Positions 32,641 through 47,600 of a stretch of 64,000 bases of DNA are shown here, one piece after another; positions within the stretch are counted from its first letter, which is position 1, and every line of letters begins with the position of its first letter. The notes below the pieces were generated by a model that made no database searches, was not told where the DNA came from, and saw nothing but the letters and a program-made list of their open reading frames with translations. Position numbers and translations under genes: made by a program. The stretch spans positions 2,509,001-2,573,000 of the forward strand of contig NC_083508.1 of NCBI RefSeq assembly GCF_032362555.1. The letters are read 5' to 3'. This DNA is from Amyelois transitella (taxonomy: Eukaryota > Arthropoda > Insecta > Lepidoptera > Pyralidae).

Positions 32641-35600
32641 ATGAAGAAGTTCTTCGCCAGGTTTCGCGACAGTGAGTATACGATTTATCAATATATCTTT
32701 TAACATACATACATACATAAAATCACGCCTCTTTCCCGGAGGGGTAGGCAGAGACTTCCTCTTTCCACTTGCCACGATCTCTGCATATTTCCTTAGCTTC
32801 ATCCACATTCATAACTCTCTTCATGCAAGCTCGGCGGATCTTTCAAGAACTATCTTTTATCTTTTAACAACTAATTATTATGAGGGAAGTAGGTATGCAG
32901 ATATCGTGGAAACTTCTCCAAGAAGAAGGCGTGATTTTATATGTATATGATGTATGATGAGTGACTGACAGACAACGCACGGCTCAAGAGCAATGGTCTT
33001 GAACAGTTGATCATTTTTTAATGAAATTTCCTTGGGGAGTGTTTATCTTCCACCTGGTTCTAGTACCGGTTTGTGTTCTCACCTCTGTAGAGAGCCCGAG
33101 ATGCGCCTTTGATCCTGAATTGGCTAATTCAGGTTTTAACACATGGCGTCCCGTACTACCCATGACCGGTCTTACCTCCACAATCTTTGCAGGACAATAT
33201 AACCGTTTTGAATCATAGTTACAAATCACGTTGCCTGAATCAGATTTGCTCACAATGCTTTTAAGAACACCTCACTTTAAAGAACATAGATTACCAAAAA
33301 AACTAAAATAAGAACATAACTCCGTGGTAGGATTTGAACCTGTGCGACGCTGTGTATCGTCCTTTCATTCGGGCAACTTAACCGTTCGACCACCGACTCT
33401 TTACAAGATGTAAGTCTACTCACCGGAGCGCGTTTATAATTTCACGCTTTTCGCATACTTGATGCAAGCAACTAAGCGTAGAGCAATCTACGGTCATCTT
33501 GTTTTGCAAGTTTACAAGTTAATTTTGCGCCAAATTCTCGCTAAACAACCTTGCACGAATCAAAGATACACCTATAAATCTTTTCAGCCTGACTTCGAAG
33601 TAAGATTATGAGTTTTACAAAGAGTTTCTCATCCGCCTGCTTGACTAACTCCAAATCTACCGATGCAAGTTGTAGCAAAATGGTCTTTGTTAATTAGTCG
33701 CTCCACACGACATCCAAGAGATGGGAGTCATATCTTTTTCTTTATCATATAACATTTTGTTCAGCGTAACAAATATTACCTATAAAGCAGTCTAAGTATT
33801 ATCTACATACCTACCTACTAATTACGTACATTCTTAAAACGACTGATTGGGTGGCCAATCAGTCGTTTTAAGAATGTGGGTTCAGCTGTTTGGCCTAATG
33901 GTAGAAATCAGATTCAAATAGTGACAGGTTGCTAGCACATCGCCTAAAACAGGAATCCCAAATATATAAATATAAGCCTATCCCTCAGTTTTACGACATC
34001 CACGGTAAAGAGATGGAGTGGTCCTATTCTTTGCTGGTGCAAACAGGCAGACTTTTGATTTTGCAAATTCATGCTCTCGTATTTACCTTCTACAAGCAAG
34101 AAATTTTTGCGTTACGATCACTCGTTAAGTGTCCAATATTTACTTTCATTACAATAACACGACTTTCTTCTTGGCGTGCACTCAACGTACCGTTTACGCA
34201 TTATTATAATAATTACGTATGAAAAGATTACGCCATTCGAAAATAGAATGCGATCAAAACATAGAGCGATAATTATGTAACTGGTCGAAATATTCTCGTA
34301 TCGTGCAAATTAATCGTCTCTGCCGCGGCTAGCTGACGAGTATGGTTCCAATAAAAGCAGAAAGATTGTAAAGAGTACATCGCATCAGATACGTAAGAGC
34401 CTACCCAGGATCGTTTCTGCCTCACCGCCCACTTTTCGCCGGCCGTCAATACGTGCACTCGCCGGCGATACTCGATATCAACACGATGTATCGTAATTGC
34501 ATCTCCTTCAACGTACTATAAAATGAGGTATTGTATCTGGTGATACTTATATGAGCTGCGGCTGTTCGTGACGAATTTGAGAAATTCGAGGGTTATATTT
34601 CGGAATGGAATGCGAGGCATGCCGTTTAATCGAGCGTCTACCCTTCCCTTGTTGAATTGGTCACGGTCGAGGCTGTATAATTTTTTATTATTGACATGTA
34701 ATACGGCACCACGACATCGATATTCGAGCCTTCGCATCGTTTGGGAGAGAATTCCGCGTCGCGAGTTGTGGTCACGCGGCGTCGCAATTTCGGAATTCTT
34801 TGTTCGGTCGGGGCCGGCGGGCGCAGCCGTCAGCGTGACAGCGAGTGTCCACGCCGGGCGCGGGCGCAGGCCGGGGGTCGAAAGGTCGCGCGCGCAGACT
34901 CGCTCCGCCCCCCTAATTGCCGCGCCCCACGCAAATAAATAATTTTTATCCTTCGAGCGGAGATCACGTTCCTTCTTGACCTTAAATTACTGTACGTTAA
35001 GCTCGTTTTTGAGATATTTTAATCGGTTTCCCGAATACCAGTGAGGCGAATGTGCAATATGCAAGCACTGAAAGTTGATCGCACCGGCACGATACCGTCA
35101 GCTATGTCGAATTGTTAATGATAGCTCTGCGAATTCGCACAATTGTAACAATTAACACGAGGAATTCTGCGCCGACATTGTCGGAAGATCACATACAAGG
35201 TGATGAACTTAAGAAAAATGCGATTAAGTTGAGGTAGGTAATGATCTTAACAAGAAATGTGGTTCGGTGAACTAGCCCTCAAAAGGAAATAGGTAGTTTG
35301 CGAGAATATGCAGGCTGAAAAAAGTAGGCACTTCAAAGTCCATAGATAGATTTATAATCTTCTAAAGTTATGGAGCAACATAAAGGAGGTGTTTGGAACT
35401 AAAACTTTTAAAATCATTTATATAAAATTTCTTAAAAAATGGACAAAGATTCGTCGCTATACCGATCTTAGAAACGAATCACGGTGGTTATATTGAGGCT
35501 GAAGGCATTCTGTTCAATTGCATGACTTTAGATAAAGTATGCAAGATATTGTAATGCGACACGATAAGGTGCAGCCAGTTAATTAGATTAAAGTGGATGT

Positions 35601-38600
35601 GACAACGCTTCCTTGAGCCTGTTTGGATTATTATATTATCCATCAGATTAAGATTTTGAACTCATGATACAAAACCAAGGAAGGTATCTGGAAGGTTGTT
35701 TTGATTGAAAAAATAAAGTACGTGTGTTGTTGATTCCATCTTTTCACGATATTTTTCAAATTCATTCCAGTCGATTTTGATGATACAGATTAATATAGGT
35801 ACCTACCATTTTATATGCCAACAATATGGAGACGTCTTGACTACTTAAATTTTATAAAGTTATAAAATTGGAAACATGTAGATAAGTACCTAGGTTGTTC
35901 TGGGAAAAAAGGCCGTGATTCATCATCGTCCTTCTAGCATTGGAAAGAGGCGTGATTATTTGTTTTTACATAATACACTAGCTTCTGCGCGAGGCTTCGC
36001 TACCGTGAGATATTAAAAAAATTTGCATATGTCACTCCCGAAGGTGTAAATATTCTATATCTGTGCCAAATTTCGTGAAAATCAGATCAGGTAGTTTTGA
36101 GTTTATTTATTACAATTCCCGGCACCAATACAAAAAAGAATAGGACCACTCCATCTCTTTCCCATGGATGACGTAAAAAGCGACTAAGGGATAGGCTTAC
36201 AAATTTGGGATTTTTTTTAGGCGATGGGTTAGCAACCTGCCACTATTTGAATCTCAATTCTATCATTAAGCCAAATAGTTAAACATGGCCATTCAGTCTT
36301 TTCAAGACTGTTGGCTCTGCCTACCCCGCAAGGGATATAGACGTGACCATATGTATGTATGTATAAATATTTTCTCTTAAGTGTGGAGTGCGGATGTGGT
36401 AAATTAGCACAGCTCACTTAGCACATCCAGTACCAATTGTTTTAAGTCAAAGTTATTGCCATTTGTTGAAGATGTCGCAGTCTCCATCCGACGCGGGTGG
36501 CCGCGACGAATGACACTGTGATCAGCCATTGGTCTCAGTCATAGTGGGTTCTGCGACATTAGGAAAACGTTCCACTGACCCGCAACGATTCATTTCACTT
36601 TCTATTGTTGATGGCAGTTTGATTTACGAGTAGATTGCGATCACGGAAACCATAACATCTAAGTAGTTTTAATGTAAGTGTTTATAAAAATGTGCATTTC
36701 TAAAGTAAATCTTTAACTTGAGTGTTCATATATACTGTGTGTAACGGAAAGGGTGTTTTCATACGCTACACCCAGTACAATCATGTCTTCATTTGACATA
36801 ACCAACAGTCTCGAAATGGGTCAAATACTACTTTTGTACCTACACTTCTGCCAAATTCTAATCACACTTCACTGCCATCGCCAAATTATTGAATCATTCG
36901 TTATCTGGTTCACTTGGGTCTTGCTGGTTGTCTCTGGTCTATAACAAACTGCAGGAGGGGTTATGTGGGCAGATTCACGATAGAAAATATAGTGGACCCC
37001 CAAACTACGAAGCACTTACACAATGACATGCAAGGATAATTCCCCAAGCAAAGAAAACGGGCCTTTTCTTACTTAATAAGTATTTCACTTCACGACTTAG
37101 GTACTTACCTAGTCCCACAATACCAGGAAGGTGGAGCCAAAATCAGGAGATCAATCATAGATTCGATTCACAGATCTTGTACTCTACCTTTGTCTTAAAT
37201 CTGGGACTCGAATCTATGACCTATCGCTTAATTACCCTGCCACTTGTAAATTTGTACATGATTTGAATGAATTTGTACACCTTATGAGAATCTGATGCCT
37301 AAAGACTTCATATGTTGCTCGTCGTTATGGCTATGCATGTAACAATCGTCTAAAGATATTTCCTCGTTAGCCTGCCTTGTAGGTGCGATGAAATACAACA
37401 CAAATTGAAGAGACTACATATATATACCTCGCTGTAAATACAAGCACAGGGTAATGTAAACTTACATTTTTATTTGCCATAGTTAGTTTTCATTTGTATG
37501 TATGTGAATAATTTATTCTCGAAGGTTGTATATATAACATACACAACTTTGTAACAATAACAAAAAATCTTTACTTTAATTATCGGATCGAATCGGATGA
37601 AATTTATTTATTTGTAAAACTTGTGTAACCTTGCAGCAATTTATGGAATAAAGAATTTTCAGTTTCAATGTCTTGAATTTCAGGAACGTTGATCATGACG
37701 CCAAAAAAATATATTTTTTTAAATTATCGAGTGCCTTTTTTGTACACTTAATATTTGTGGCCACAACATCGTGCTATCATTCTGCTAGAGCCAGACATAA
37801 TGCGCGGGCGCAATTTTACCTTTTCTCCCACTTAGCGATCGTAGGTAAACGCAAGGTAAGGTTGCCAAACCATCACGATTTGTCAACCGAATTGTTTCAG
37901 TTCTAGTCCCTTTATTTATAACTAGAGGCCTATCAATCCCGCGGGAACTCTGGGATAAAAAGTATATTATATGTAATTATATATTATATACATATTTGGT
38001 ATATGTTATTCTGGGTCTTCAGCTACCTACATACCAAATTTCATTGTAATCGGTTCAGTAGTTTTTGCGTGAAAGAGTAACAAACATCCATACTGACATA
38101 CAAATTTTCGCATTTATAATATTAGTAGTAGTACTACAACTAAGTCATTTTTACTAGCATTGCTATAGCTTATTGAGTACCGCAGAAAACTTTATAAGTA
38201 TTTATGGAATCTGACGCGAATTTGTGATTTGATTACCTTATAAAACCGCTTTTATAGGTTGTATTAAATATTTTAACGGGACAGAAGGTAGTAAACGTTG
38301 AAGTTTCAAGTTAGGAACCTCAATATATTATCAAAGATAATAAATTTTATTATTTTATTGAAAAAATTTCAATTTTATTATGCGTTTCAAGGTTTTGCAT
38401 GTATATTTGTTTTCTTGTTTTTTTTAGCTAAAAGCCATAAAGAATCAGTATTCAAAAACAGTTATGTTAAAAACTTCTTATCAATCTGGCAACCAACTAT
38501 AACACATTAAACCACATCTTAGTGTGAAGTTTCATATTGCTATTATAATTACATTCATCAACTTGAAGATTATTTAGAAACGAGTAAGTAGTTATTGATA

Positions 38601-41600
38601 CATATATATAACTAGAGGCCGCCCACTGGAAACCCTATCAATCCCGCGGGAACTCTGGGATAAAAAGTAGCCTATGTGTTATTCTGGGTCTTCAGCTACC
38701 TACATACCAAATTTCATGGTAATCGGTTCAGTAGTTTTTGCGTGAAAGAGTAACAAACATCCATACATCCATACAAACTTTCGCCTTTATAATAGTAGTA
38801 GGATAGGACTATATTTTAATTTATTTTAACTGTTTTATTTCCCAAGTTTATTCGATAACTATTTGAATCTCATACAAACATAAATCACGCCATTTTCCCG
38901 GAGGGGTAGGCAGAGACCACATCTTTCTACTTGCCACGATCCCTGCATACTTCATCCACATTGATACTGCAACTCTCTTCATGCAAGCTCGTCGGTTTCG
39001 GGTACTCTTGACCAGACCTTTTGCTAGAACATCTCCGATCCGATCCGATGTCTGAATCTCAATTCTAACTTTAAGACTGTTATCTTTGCCTACACTGTTA
39101 GATTTAAAGACATGATAGATATATAATTTAATTGCTATCAAAAGACATAGGTACATTACATTCAAAAACATGAACATGGCATGATTATATGTAGATATGT
39201 ATTTTTAATTATTATTAACTATTATTGAGCCGTGTGGTTCCCGGCACCAATACAAAAAAGAATAGGACCACTCCATCTCTTTCCCATGGATATCGTAAAA
39301 GGCGACTAAGGGATAGGCTTACAAACTTGGGATTCTTTTTTTAGGCGACAGGCTAGCAACCTGTCACTATTTGAATCTCAATTCTATCATTAAGCCAAAA
39401 AGCTGAACGCGGCCTTTCAGTCTTTTCAAGACTGTTGGCTCTGTCTACCCCGTAAGGGTTATAGACGTGATGATACGTATGTATGTATGTATGTATTAAC
39501 TATTATTATTTGTTATTGCCGTGTGATTCCCGGTACCAATACAAAAAAAGAATAGGATCACTCCATCTCTTTCCCATGGATGTCGTAAAAGGCGACTAAG
39601 GGATAGGCTTACCAACTTGGGATTCTTTTTTAGGCGATGGGCTATCAATCTGTCACTATTTGAATCACAATTATATCATTAAGCCAAGCAGAACGTGGCC
39701 ATTCAGTGTTTTCAAGACTGCTCTGTCTACCCCGCATAAGATATAGACGTGACCATATGCATGTATGTATCTTTAATTCCGAGACCAATGCAACGCAGCT
39801 GGGAGTTGCATTGCGCGGCGAGGTGGGCCTTTCTCACGGGTCAATTATCGGCTGCCTACACTTACCCTTAATTTTATCCCGCATCCGACCGGCCAGCGGA
39901 TCCAGTACGTCTGGGAGCTGACCGTTTACAAAATCACGACTACGCTAAACGCATACGTGATTTAAAAAAAAAAAAACTATGTAGTTTAAAAGCACAAGTT
40001 CTTTGTCTGTGGCGGAAAAGATATTAAATTTAAAAATGGAAAATCTAATAAATGTTTAAATCACAATTTTACAAGGTTGGTAAAGGGTTGTTAACAAAGA
40101 AATTAGATTGTGTGATTTAAAATCTAACAAACTTAAATTAAGATAATTAAAATATCCTGCCACCTAAAAAGATTCTACAAGCATGGGTTTTTGAATATCT
40201 ATAATATAAAAATGAATCGCTAAATGTGTTGGTAAGCGCATAACTCAAGAACGCCTAATCTAATTATAACTTCTACCGCTTTGAAGAAGTCAAATTTATA
40301 TTTTGTTCTCTTATTAATTTCTTCTCGATTTTGTTGATTTTCCAGTAACTTCAATACCGAAAAGTAATGCACGAGATGTAATAAATTTTAATAAAATGTT
40401 AATAATAATTATTAGGTGTTGTACAACATCGGTGTGGGCGTAACAAAAAATATTCGTGGGTGAACATAATGCTTTATCGATAATGGTCATCGTAATGATA
40501 TGCTTACACTAATGACTAGTTCATATTTATAGATTAAAAGTCAAAGTTTTTAAATCATATGAAATCTTTTGATTTTCTTAAACTTTGGTCATCTTGCCAG
40601 TAGTTTTATTATTAGACATCTAGTCCTTAATAACGTTATGATAAATGTCACATGGGCCACACGAAAGATAACAATCATTTTTATATTTTTTGTTTCATAA
40701 ATAAGATTAAAATTTTAGATCCACAATCCGGCACTCCAGCCTTGTGGTTTCCGGAACCAATACAAAAAATAATAGGACCACTCCATCTCTTTCCCATAGA
40801 TATAGTAAAAGGCAACTAAGGGATAGGCTTACAAACTTGGGATTCTTTTTTAGGCGACGGGCGAGCAACCTGTCACTATTTGAATCTCAATTCTATCATT
40901 AAGCCAAATAGCTGAACGAGGCCATTCAGTCTTTTCAAGACTCTTGGCTCTGTCTACCCTGCAAGGGATATAGACGTGACCATATGTATGTGTGTATGTA
41001 ATTTTAGATATATTATTTTATGTTGTGAAATCTTGTGAAATGCAAATTTGCCGAATGGATTGATTACCGAAGGACGACAATACTAAATAGCGGTATTTTA
41101 TTTGGAATCATGCTTCTGCTGTCTACGATATTAATCATTCAAAAGATGATAAGAAGAGCTTAAAATTCCTCGCTGGATTGCCGAAAAGTTAAATCTGAGA
41201 ATCGATCGAGATATTATACTTCTAGTATTAGGTACTATGAAGATATATTGTATACTATGGTTATCTAATATATTAATGGTCTCACGACTGGAAACTAAAC
41301 CAGTGTTAAACTTCCCTCACGGCGGGATGCGTGTGCGCACGAATTCGGCAGTCGTGAGCATCCCGGGACCCGCATTCCTTCCCGACGCGGGACACATTCC
41401 CGTCATAGCGATATGCTCGTGCGTCGACTAAACTCATTGTCTTGCATTTTCACGCCAACGCACGGAATGATATGTGAAAAAATAAAACGCGTAAATATTG
41501 TTGTCTTCGGGCTATTTATTGAGTTATCACGTCGAAACGAAACGCATTCCTTGGCTCCAGCCAGCACTTGGAATACCTTTGAGAAAACATTGACTCTATT

Positions 41601-44600
41601 GATTGTTATCTTTGCTTTTTGTTTTTACCTACTTTTTTTTATAATCTTAAGAAGATCATAGCATCTTAACAATTTATGAAATAGTTTGAAAATATTCTAA
41701 GCATATAGTTATGTCTTTCATTAGAAATATTTAGTGTGAATTTTAAAATTCTTATTGTAGTCTAAGGATGCACTAAGATAGGGTTTACGCGGAGTTGCCG
41801 CAGACCTATAGTAATATATTAAGTTCCGCATATAAACAAGGAAATGGTAAATAATAGTTTAAAAAAAAATAAAAAAATACGCTTTATTGCTAATCAAACT
41901 AATAAAACAGTAGTAGCAAGTCGAACAATCAGTTATAGTCAATTACCTCCGATTAAAATTATAACAAAATTAAATTTATAAACAAAACAATTTAAATCTG
42001 AGTAAAAAGCGTGGGGTGCCTGATGTAGTAAATATTAAAATCATTCTATTAGCATATATTTATGACAAGAGAGTTATGAAAATGAAGTAAAATGCACCCC
42101 ACGCTTTTTACTCAGATTTAAATTGTTTTGTTTATAAATTTAATTTTGTTATAATTTTAATCGGAGGTAATTGACTATAACTGATTGTTCGACTTGCTAC
42201 TACTGTTTTATAATTCCTTTGTCATTAATTTTTATTTTCTATTTTTTAGTTTGATTAGCAATAAAGCGTAGTTTTTTGGTTTTTTTAAACTATTATTTAT
42301 TTTCTATTTTTTAGTTCGATTAGCAATAAAACGCGTAGTTTTTTAGTTTTGTTATACAATTATTTTTTGGAAGTTAACACTTCTAGTATAACTATCTTAC
42401 CAGAAAAGACTTTCGCAACCACGTGCCCATCGCCGGAGGTTTTCACAACAAACTTTCTTAAAGTTATATGTGGCCTGATTGGATTAAATCTCATAATATT
42501 CTCATCATCATGATTCTTTTTTAGGCGATGGGCTTGCAACCTGTCACTATTTGAATCTCAATTCTATCTTAAAGCCAAATAGCTGAACGTGGCCTATCAG
42601 TCTTTACAAGACTGTTGGCTCCGTCTACCCCGCAAGGGATATAGACGTGATTATATGTATGTATGATGATTGTTAAACCCAGTTGAAAATAATTTTATAG
42701 TGATAAATCACTGTTAATAATATTTTTGACTATCCAGCAAACATAATAATTTTCGATTGTGTCCTTGCCAGGAATCAAACCACAAGATTAAGAGGCAGAT
42801 TGATACAGGAACAAAAATATTTCAAACATACCTCCACTGCCTTTACAACCAGGAACGCAACAATGTTTATCTGAAGACATCGTGGCACTTTTGTTGTAAA
42901 ATCTGTCTTTCACAAAAACAAACACAAACTTGGGACTCCTATCTCAAATAATCAGGTACTTTTTACAGGAGTCCTATCTCAAAATATCTGCACAACACAG
43001 TGAACACAGTCAGAGTCCAATCTCAGATGATAAAATCACACGAATATCCGGAAGAACAAAGCTCGACCCAACGGAAGATTCCAAACTCCAAATAACGACA
43101 AGATATCAGCACAAAACAAAGTGCAAATAGGTAAATACACAGGCACCGGTATAAAAAAACAGAAAGAAAGTTTACAGGTGTTCGAATCGTATTCAAAACT
43201 TACTGCAAAACTTATTTGACATAAATAAACTGTCACTCATTTTCCAAACGTGTATTACAGTGTTGCTATTATAAATAGGCAAAAGATACCTAATGTTAAT
43301 TCAAGAATTGCATTAATATGTTAAATACGTATTAAATATCGCAAAGTTCTGTAGGTAGTAACTTTATTCTTGTATTATTGTAAATTTAGTTGTTCAATTT
43401 TCATTTTTTACTTTTGTTTTATTACTTATATATTTTTTATTGTTTTAAAATATTCTACTAATTCTACTATTGTTTCTAATGGTAATTCTAAATGGAGCGA
43501 TGCGATGAAATAAAAAAGCCTCAGGTTAATAGTAACATTATATGGAAATATATTACATCTCTTTTTGGACTCCTTATACGTCAGAACTTCTTGGTTTCTT
43601 GTATGGAGATTACTGGCACTGGTGCTATCTCTGTCTCTCTTACTCTCATACGAAGGATCTAAAAATGAATTTATTAATCCTGGCAGTTTTAATAAGGACA
43701 ATGAGAAACTCTTATCAAAATATTGCATTGTCATCGGTCCTTGATACGTGTGCAAAGTTCCAAGTTGATCAGACGTTTTGAAATCAGTGAAAATTAAGCT
43801 CAAAGATTCCGTTACATACATACATAGATACATACATACAACCCAAGCTAATATAAAGCGTAGTAAAATAGATGGTCAAATTACTCTTCTTTACATATAA
43901 TTACATTATATGTAAAGAAGTTAGTTTTTGATTTTATCGGTCTACTAAAATATCTATAAGAAACTCGTTTAAATTCTTCATACATATGAACTTTATTGCA
44001 CAAATTGTCAACCACCACCAGTTGTAAAACAAAAATCGACTGCACGACCAATAAAGTAGCAATGCGAGGCAAACCGTGAAATTCAAGTTAAGCAAGACTG
44101 GATCTGTTTGGAAAAAGACCTCGATCAATCCAAACCATTTTTCAACTGACTTATATTGGAAAACGTACATACATATAATTACGTCTATGTCCCTAGCGGG
44201 GTAGACAGAGCCAACAATCTTGGAAGACTGACAGGCCACTTTCAGCTATTTGGCTTTAAGATAGAATTGAGATTCAAATAATGACAGGTTGCTAGCCCAT
44301 CGCCTAAAAGAGGAACCCCAATTATATACAACTATCCCTCAGTCGCTTTTACGACATCCATAGGAAAGAGATGGAGTGGTCCTATTCTCTTTTCTCCGTA
44401 TGTGTGGTTCCCGGCACCAATACATAAAATGACATATTGAAAAAGTATTCGAAATAATTTATTTACTCCTGTAGCGTTAGGTATTTGGAAGAAACGGATG
44501 ATCTATAAGTGTTATTATAATTCGTGATCTAGATGAAAATGAAAATTTTACGACAGGTAAAAAAAATTACCACAATGTTATTGTGTGGTTTTCTTTGTAG

Positions 44601-47600
44601 GAAACCACCAATAAAGTTAATCCACAGCAGCGAGGCGAGGCTTCGTCTCACTTTCCAATTTTGAGGAATGTAAAAAATACGAAAACTACTCGTCTGTCGC
44701 CAATTTGTGTTTTTTTAGCTTTAGCTTTTTATAATCGCAAGAGGAATGGCGAAATGGCAATATAACAGATTAGCAGAAATATTCCAAATCTATTCAAAAA
44801 TTGTTTTATCTTATAAACCCATATCTATTAAAAGTTACGTAAATTCATCTAAATTTTTCAGAATAAAGTGGTTAAATGTTCCACAAAACATAATGCACAC
44901 TTAGATCAGGTAGTATAAGTTGTTAAAACTTTTTTAGAATTTAATACTTCTTTTTTTTCAGATTCATGACACAAAAAAGAACGGGAAATTCTCGAAGAAC
45001 AATACGGAACATTAAATAAATATTATTTCCGATGTTTCAACGAAGAGTGCGTGCGAGGTACCATACTATTAAATATGCGAAAAATTATGGCGTCTATCAT
45101 AATCTCTGCGGTGCATGCGATGCGCATGCGTGACGTGGCTATGCGCCCGCGCTCATTAGGCGCGCGTTGATGAATAGCGCGGCTGAGCCGATGCGTTGGC
45201 AAGAAATAGCCGTGGCGCGCACAACATTGTAAAAAATATTTAAAAAATTTAATAATATTGATAAAAAAAACAGAAGTAAATTAAAAACATATAAATGTTT
45301 TCGTGGTGATTGTATTTTTGTTTTTAATGAATAAACTCAACTAATACTCGCATATTGAAGAAATTGACATGACACAGAGATAGACTAGATCTTTAGGAGT
45401 GACAAAGGCATATATTTCTCCCATATATAGCTCCCACGGGAGCAGAGGCCTATGAAAATGTCTTAAAAATTTCTTGATTTCCCATAAAATTTTATTTCGT
45501 GTTCCGAATAAAGCCAATTTGTTGTAATATATTTGTGTTTATGGGTAAGATCTACAATGCTCACTGTGAGACACTAACGAAATACAAACACAGGTGTGAA
45601 CACAGGGGTGTCTAATTTGAAGGCGTGAGAAATGTTACTTATTGTTTGACTCTTAACACCCATTTGAAGCCCTGAAGTGTAACGAACGAAACGATGCCCT
45701 CTGCATAGAAGAATGAATAATCTCATAAGTACTCACTAGTTAACAGTGACCAGAAACTGATAATATAAAAAAGCATATTGCCGTATAATAAAATAACGGA
45801 ACTGAAAGTTGGACCGTCATAGCGGTAACAAATAAGCCGGGACATTACGTAATACTGAAAATCATGCAATCATATAAATTTCGTGACCGAAGGTTTGCGT
45901 CGTCTGCGAATCGTGTCCTGGGGCGTATTCGGCGTAGTCTCCTGCGCATGAGTACGTTGCGTTCGTGAGAATGTTCCGAGATTTTTTAGAGGAGGGTCAT
46001 GTCGATAGTGTATCAGCGAGCGCGCGCAGTTCTGGGCGCGAAGCCGTGGACGGTGGGCGGTGCTGCGCACTCATCGCGAGTCCACACGGCCGCGACGCGG
46101 GAGCCCTCAAACCCAGAAGCGCACATCCCCCGGCGCCCCATTGTTCCGCCAACTCGCCCACTCTCATTGTTTTGACTGCTTTAATTTATGCCCAATAATC
46201 TGCTCAGCTGACTGTGGTAATAACACCAATATTAATTGCGCCCGCTCGCGAGTTACGATCGACTGTAATTTTAAAACGCACGCGTTTGTTACAGAGATCA
46301 CGTCTAAGGATTTGCCACCCCCGTACCGGGAAAGTGAAAATGGTGATAACGAACTGTCATATGAAGAATTTCGCGACTCGGTAATTTTGTAATTGTCATG
46401 CTTGTAAACGGATATGTGTTAAATTTTGAGAGTTTATTTTATTTGAAGTAATATTTTTCAGATTCACGTCGCGCCATGTGAAGTAGTAGATTTGCTGGCC
46501 AACTGTAAGATAACGTCGCCGGCTGAAAACAGTGACACTGAGGCGGAGTACGCGGAAATACCAGACATGGGGCTTTGGCACTCCACGCCGCTTGCGAAGC
46601 GGCACAAGTCCAAGATATCCCTAACGTGGGTCTTGAAAGAAAACTTGGAAAACACAAAAATGCCACAGAAGCCTCAGAATGATGAGAGTAACAATGGAAC
46701 TAACGTGGACAGACATCAGCGACACAATCAGAAATTTAACGAGAGTGATTACAGAAAGTGCAAGTCGGGAGAAGTGCGCGATAGGGTCGTGGGTCGCAAC
46801 GAATTTTACCATAACCTTAGATTTAAGAGTGCTTGTGAGGAACTTGTGAGTGGACAGCAGACCTATTCGGACACCAGTGTAGGCACTGAAGAATATGCAA
46901 GAAGACGGCATAGGCATCGGCACAGGAGGAAGAAAAAACGCCCTCATACCAAGTTTGGTTACGACATTCGAGATTTGGATAGCTTTTTAACAGAGGTGAG
47001 ATTTCTTAAATTTTATAGAAAGAAAGGAAAAATCGCTACGTAACATCGTATTAGATAAATTATAATTGACTTTTCAGAATTAAATTCATAAACAAAGAAA
47101 CGGGTTCACGGTATTCACGCTCCATTCAAGATTTCAGTATTAAACATTATGCGATAGCAACATTGTTAGTGCGCGTCTCTTCACTACTAAATCAAAATAA
47201 TTTATTGCCGTGTTCCCATCCAAACGAGCGAATTTAATTCCAAATAAAAATACCACACCAGAAACATAATTAAAGTGGTACGGCAATAAAATCCATTACA
47301 ATATATCAATTTGCAAGACAACAATTAAAAAATATATTACGCAAGCCGTTTTAATTTTCGAGATGCGCATTCATCATGTTTTGGCATGCATTATGGGAGA
47401 ATTAACGGATCGTTCTTACAAAAGAATTTAAATGCACTTGTAAATCTGCACCATTATTCACTGGCCGGCGTTATTATGACATTATGGTGCTTGGTTTTTG
47501 TGCGTTACTGCGCCCGCGCCGTAACCAACAATGCGCCCGCGAAATTACCGCAAAATTGGACAACACATAAATTGAGCGTCATTTTTAAATTTTCGGCTGT

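Larger units (their letters stand above)
32672..46294. other. 13.6-kb putative first intron of the SH3 gene
   Basis: No coding exon was recognised. It contains at least eight short repeats of families A, B, C and E, three perfect hairpins or foldbacks (33828, 41902, 43886), and CpG-rich islands near 34800, 41310 and 45085 that look like regulatory DNA. A 135-codon minus-strand frame at 43426-43833 has protein-like composition in part (LRLFYFIASLHLELPLETIV) but no family match. Confidence 0.45.

Noticed and set aside
33316-33402. Minus-strand tRNA-like sequence
   Set aside because: The boxes are present but the stems are degraded and a family E body follows, so it is a SINE head.
39230-39773. 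Direct pair of ~250-bp repeats as terminal repeats of a larger element
   Set aside because: Only 33 bp lie between them, they differ at many sites, and the family is dispersed singly elsewhere. They are two separate insertions.
42757-43130. Pair of plus-strand frames with an acceptor-like start
   Set aside because: Composition is low in complexity, frames change midway and no family was recognised. Not enough to call an exon.
43426-43833. 135-codon minus-strand frame in the long intron
   Set aside because: The ATG end overlaps an ATAC microsatellite, no family was recognised and no convincing acceptor was found. Left as an unassigned frame.
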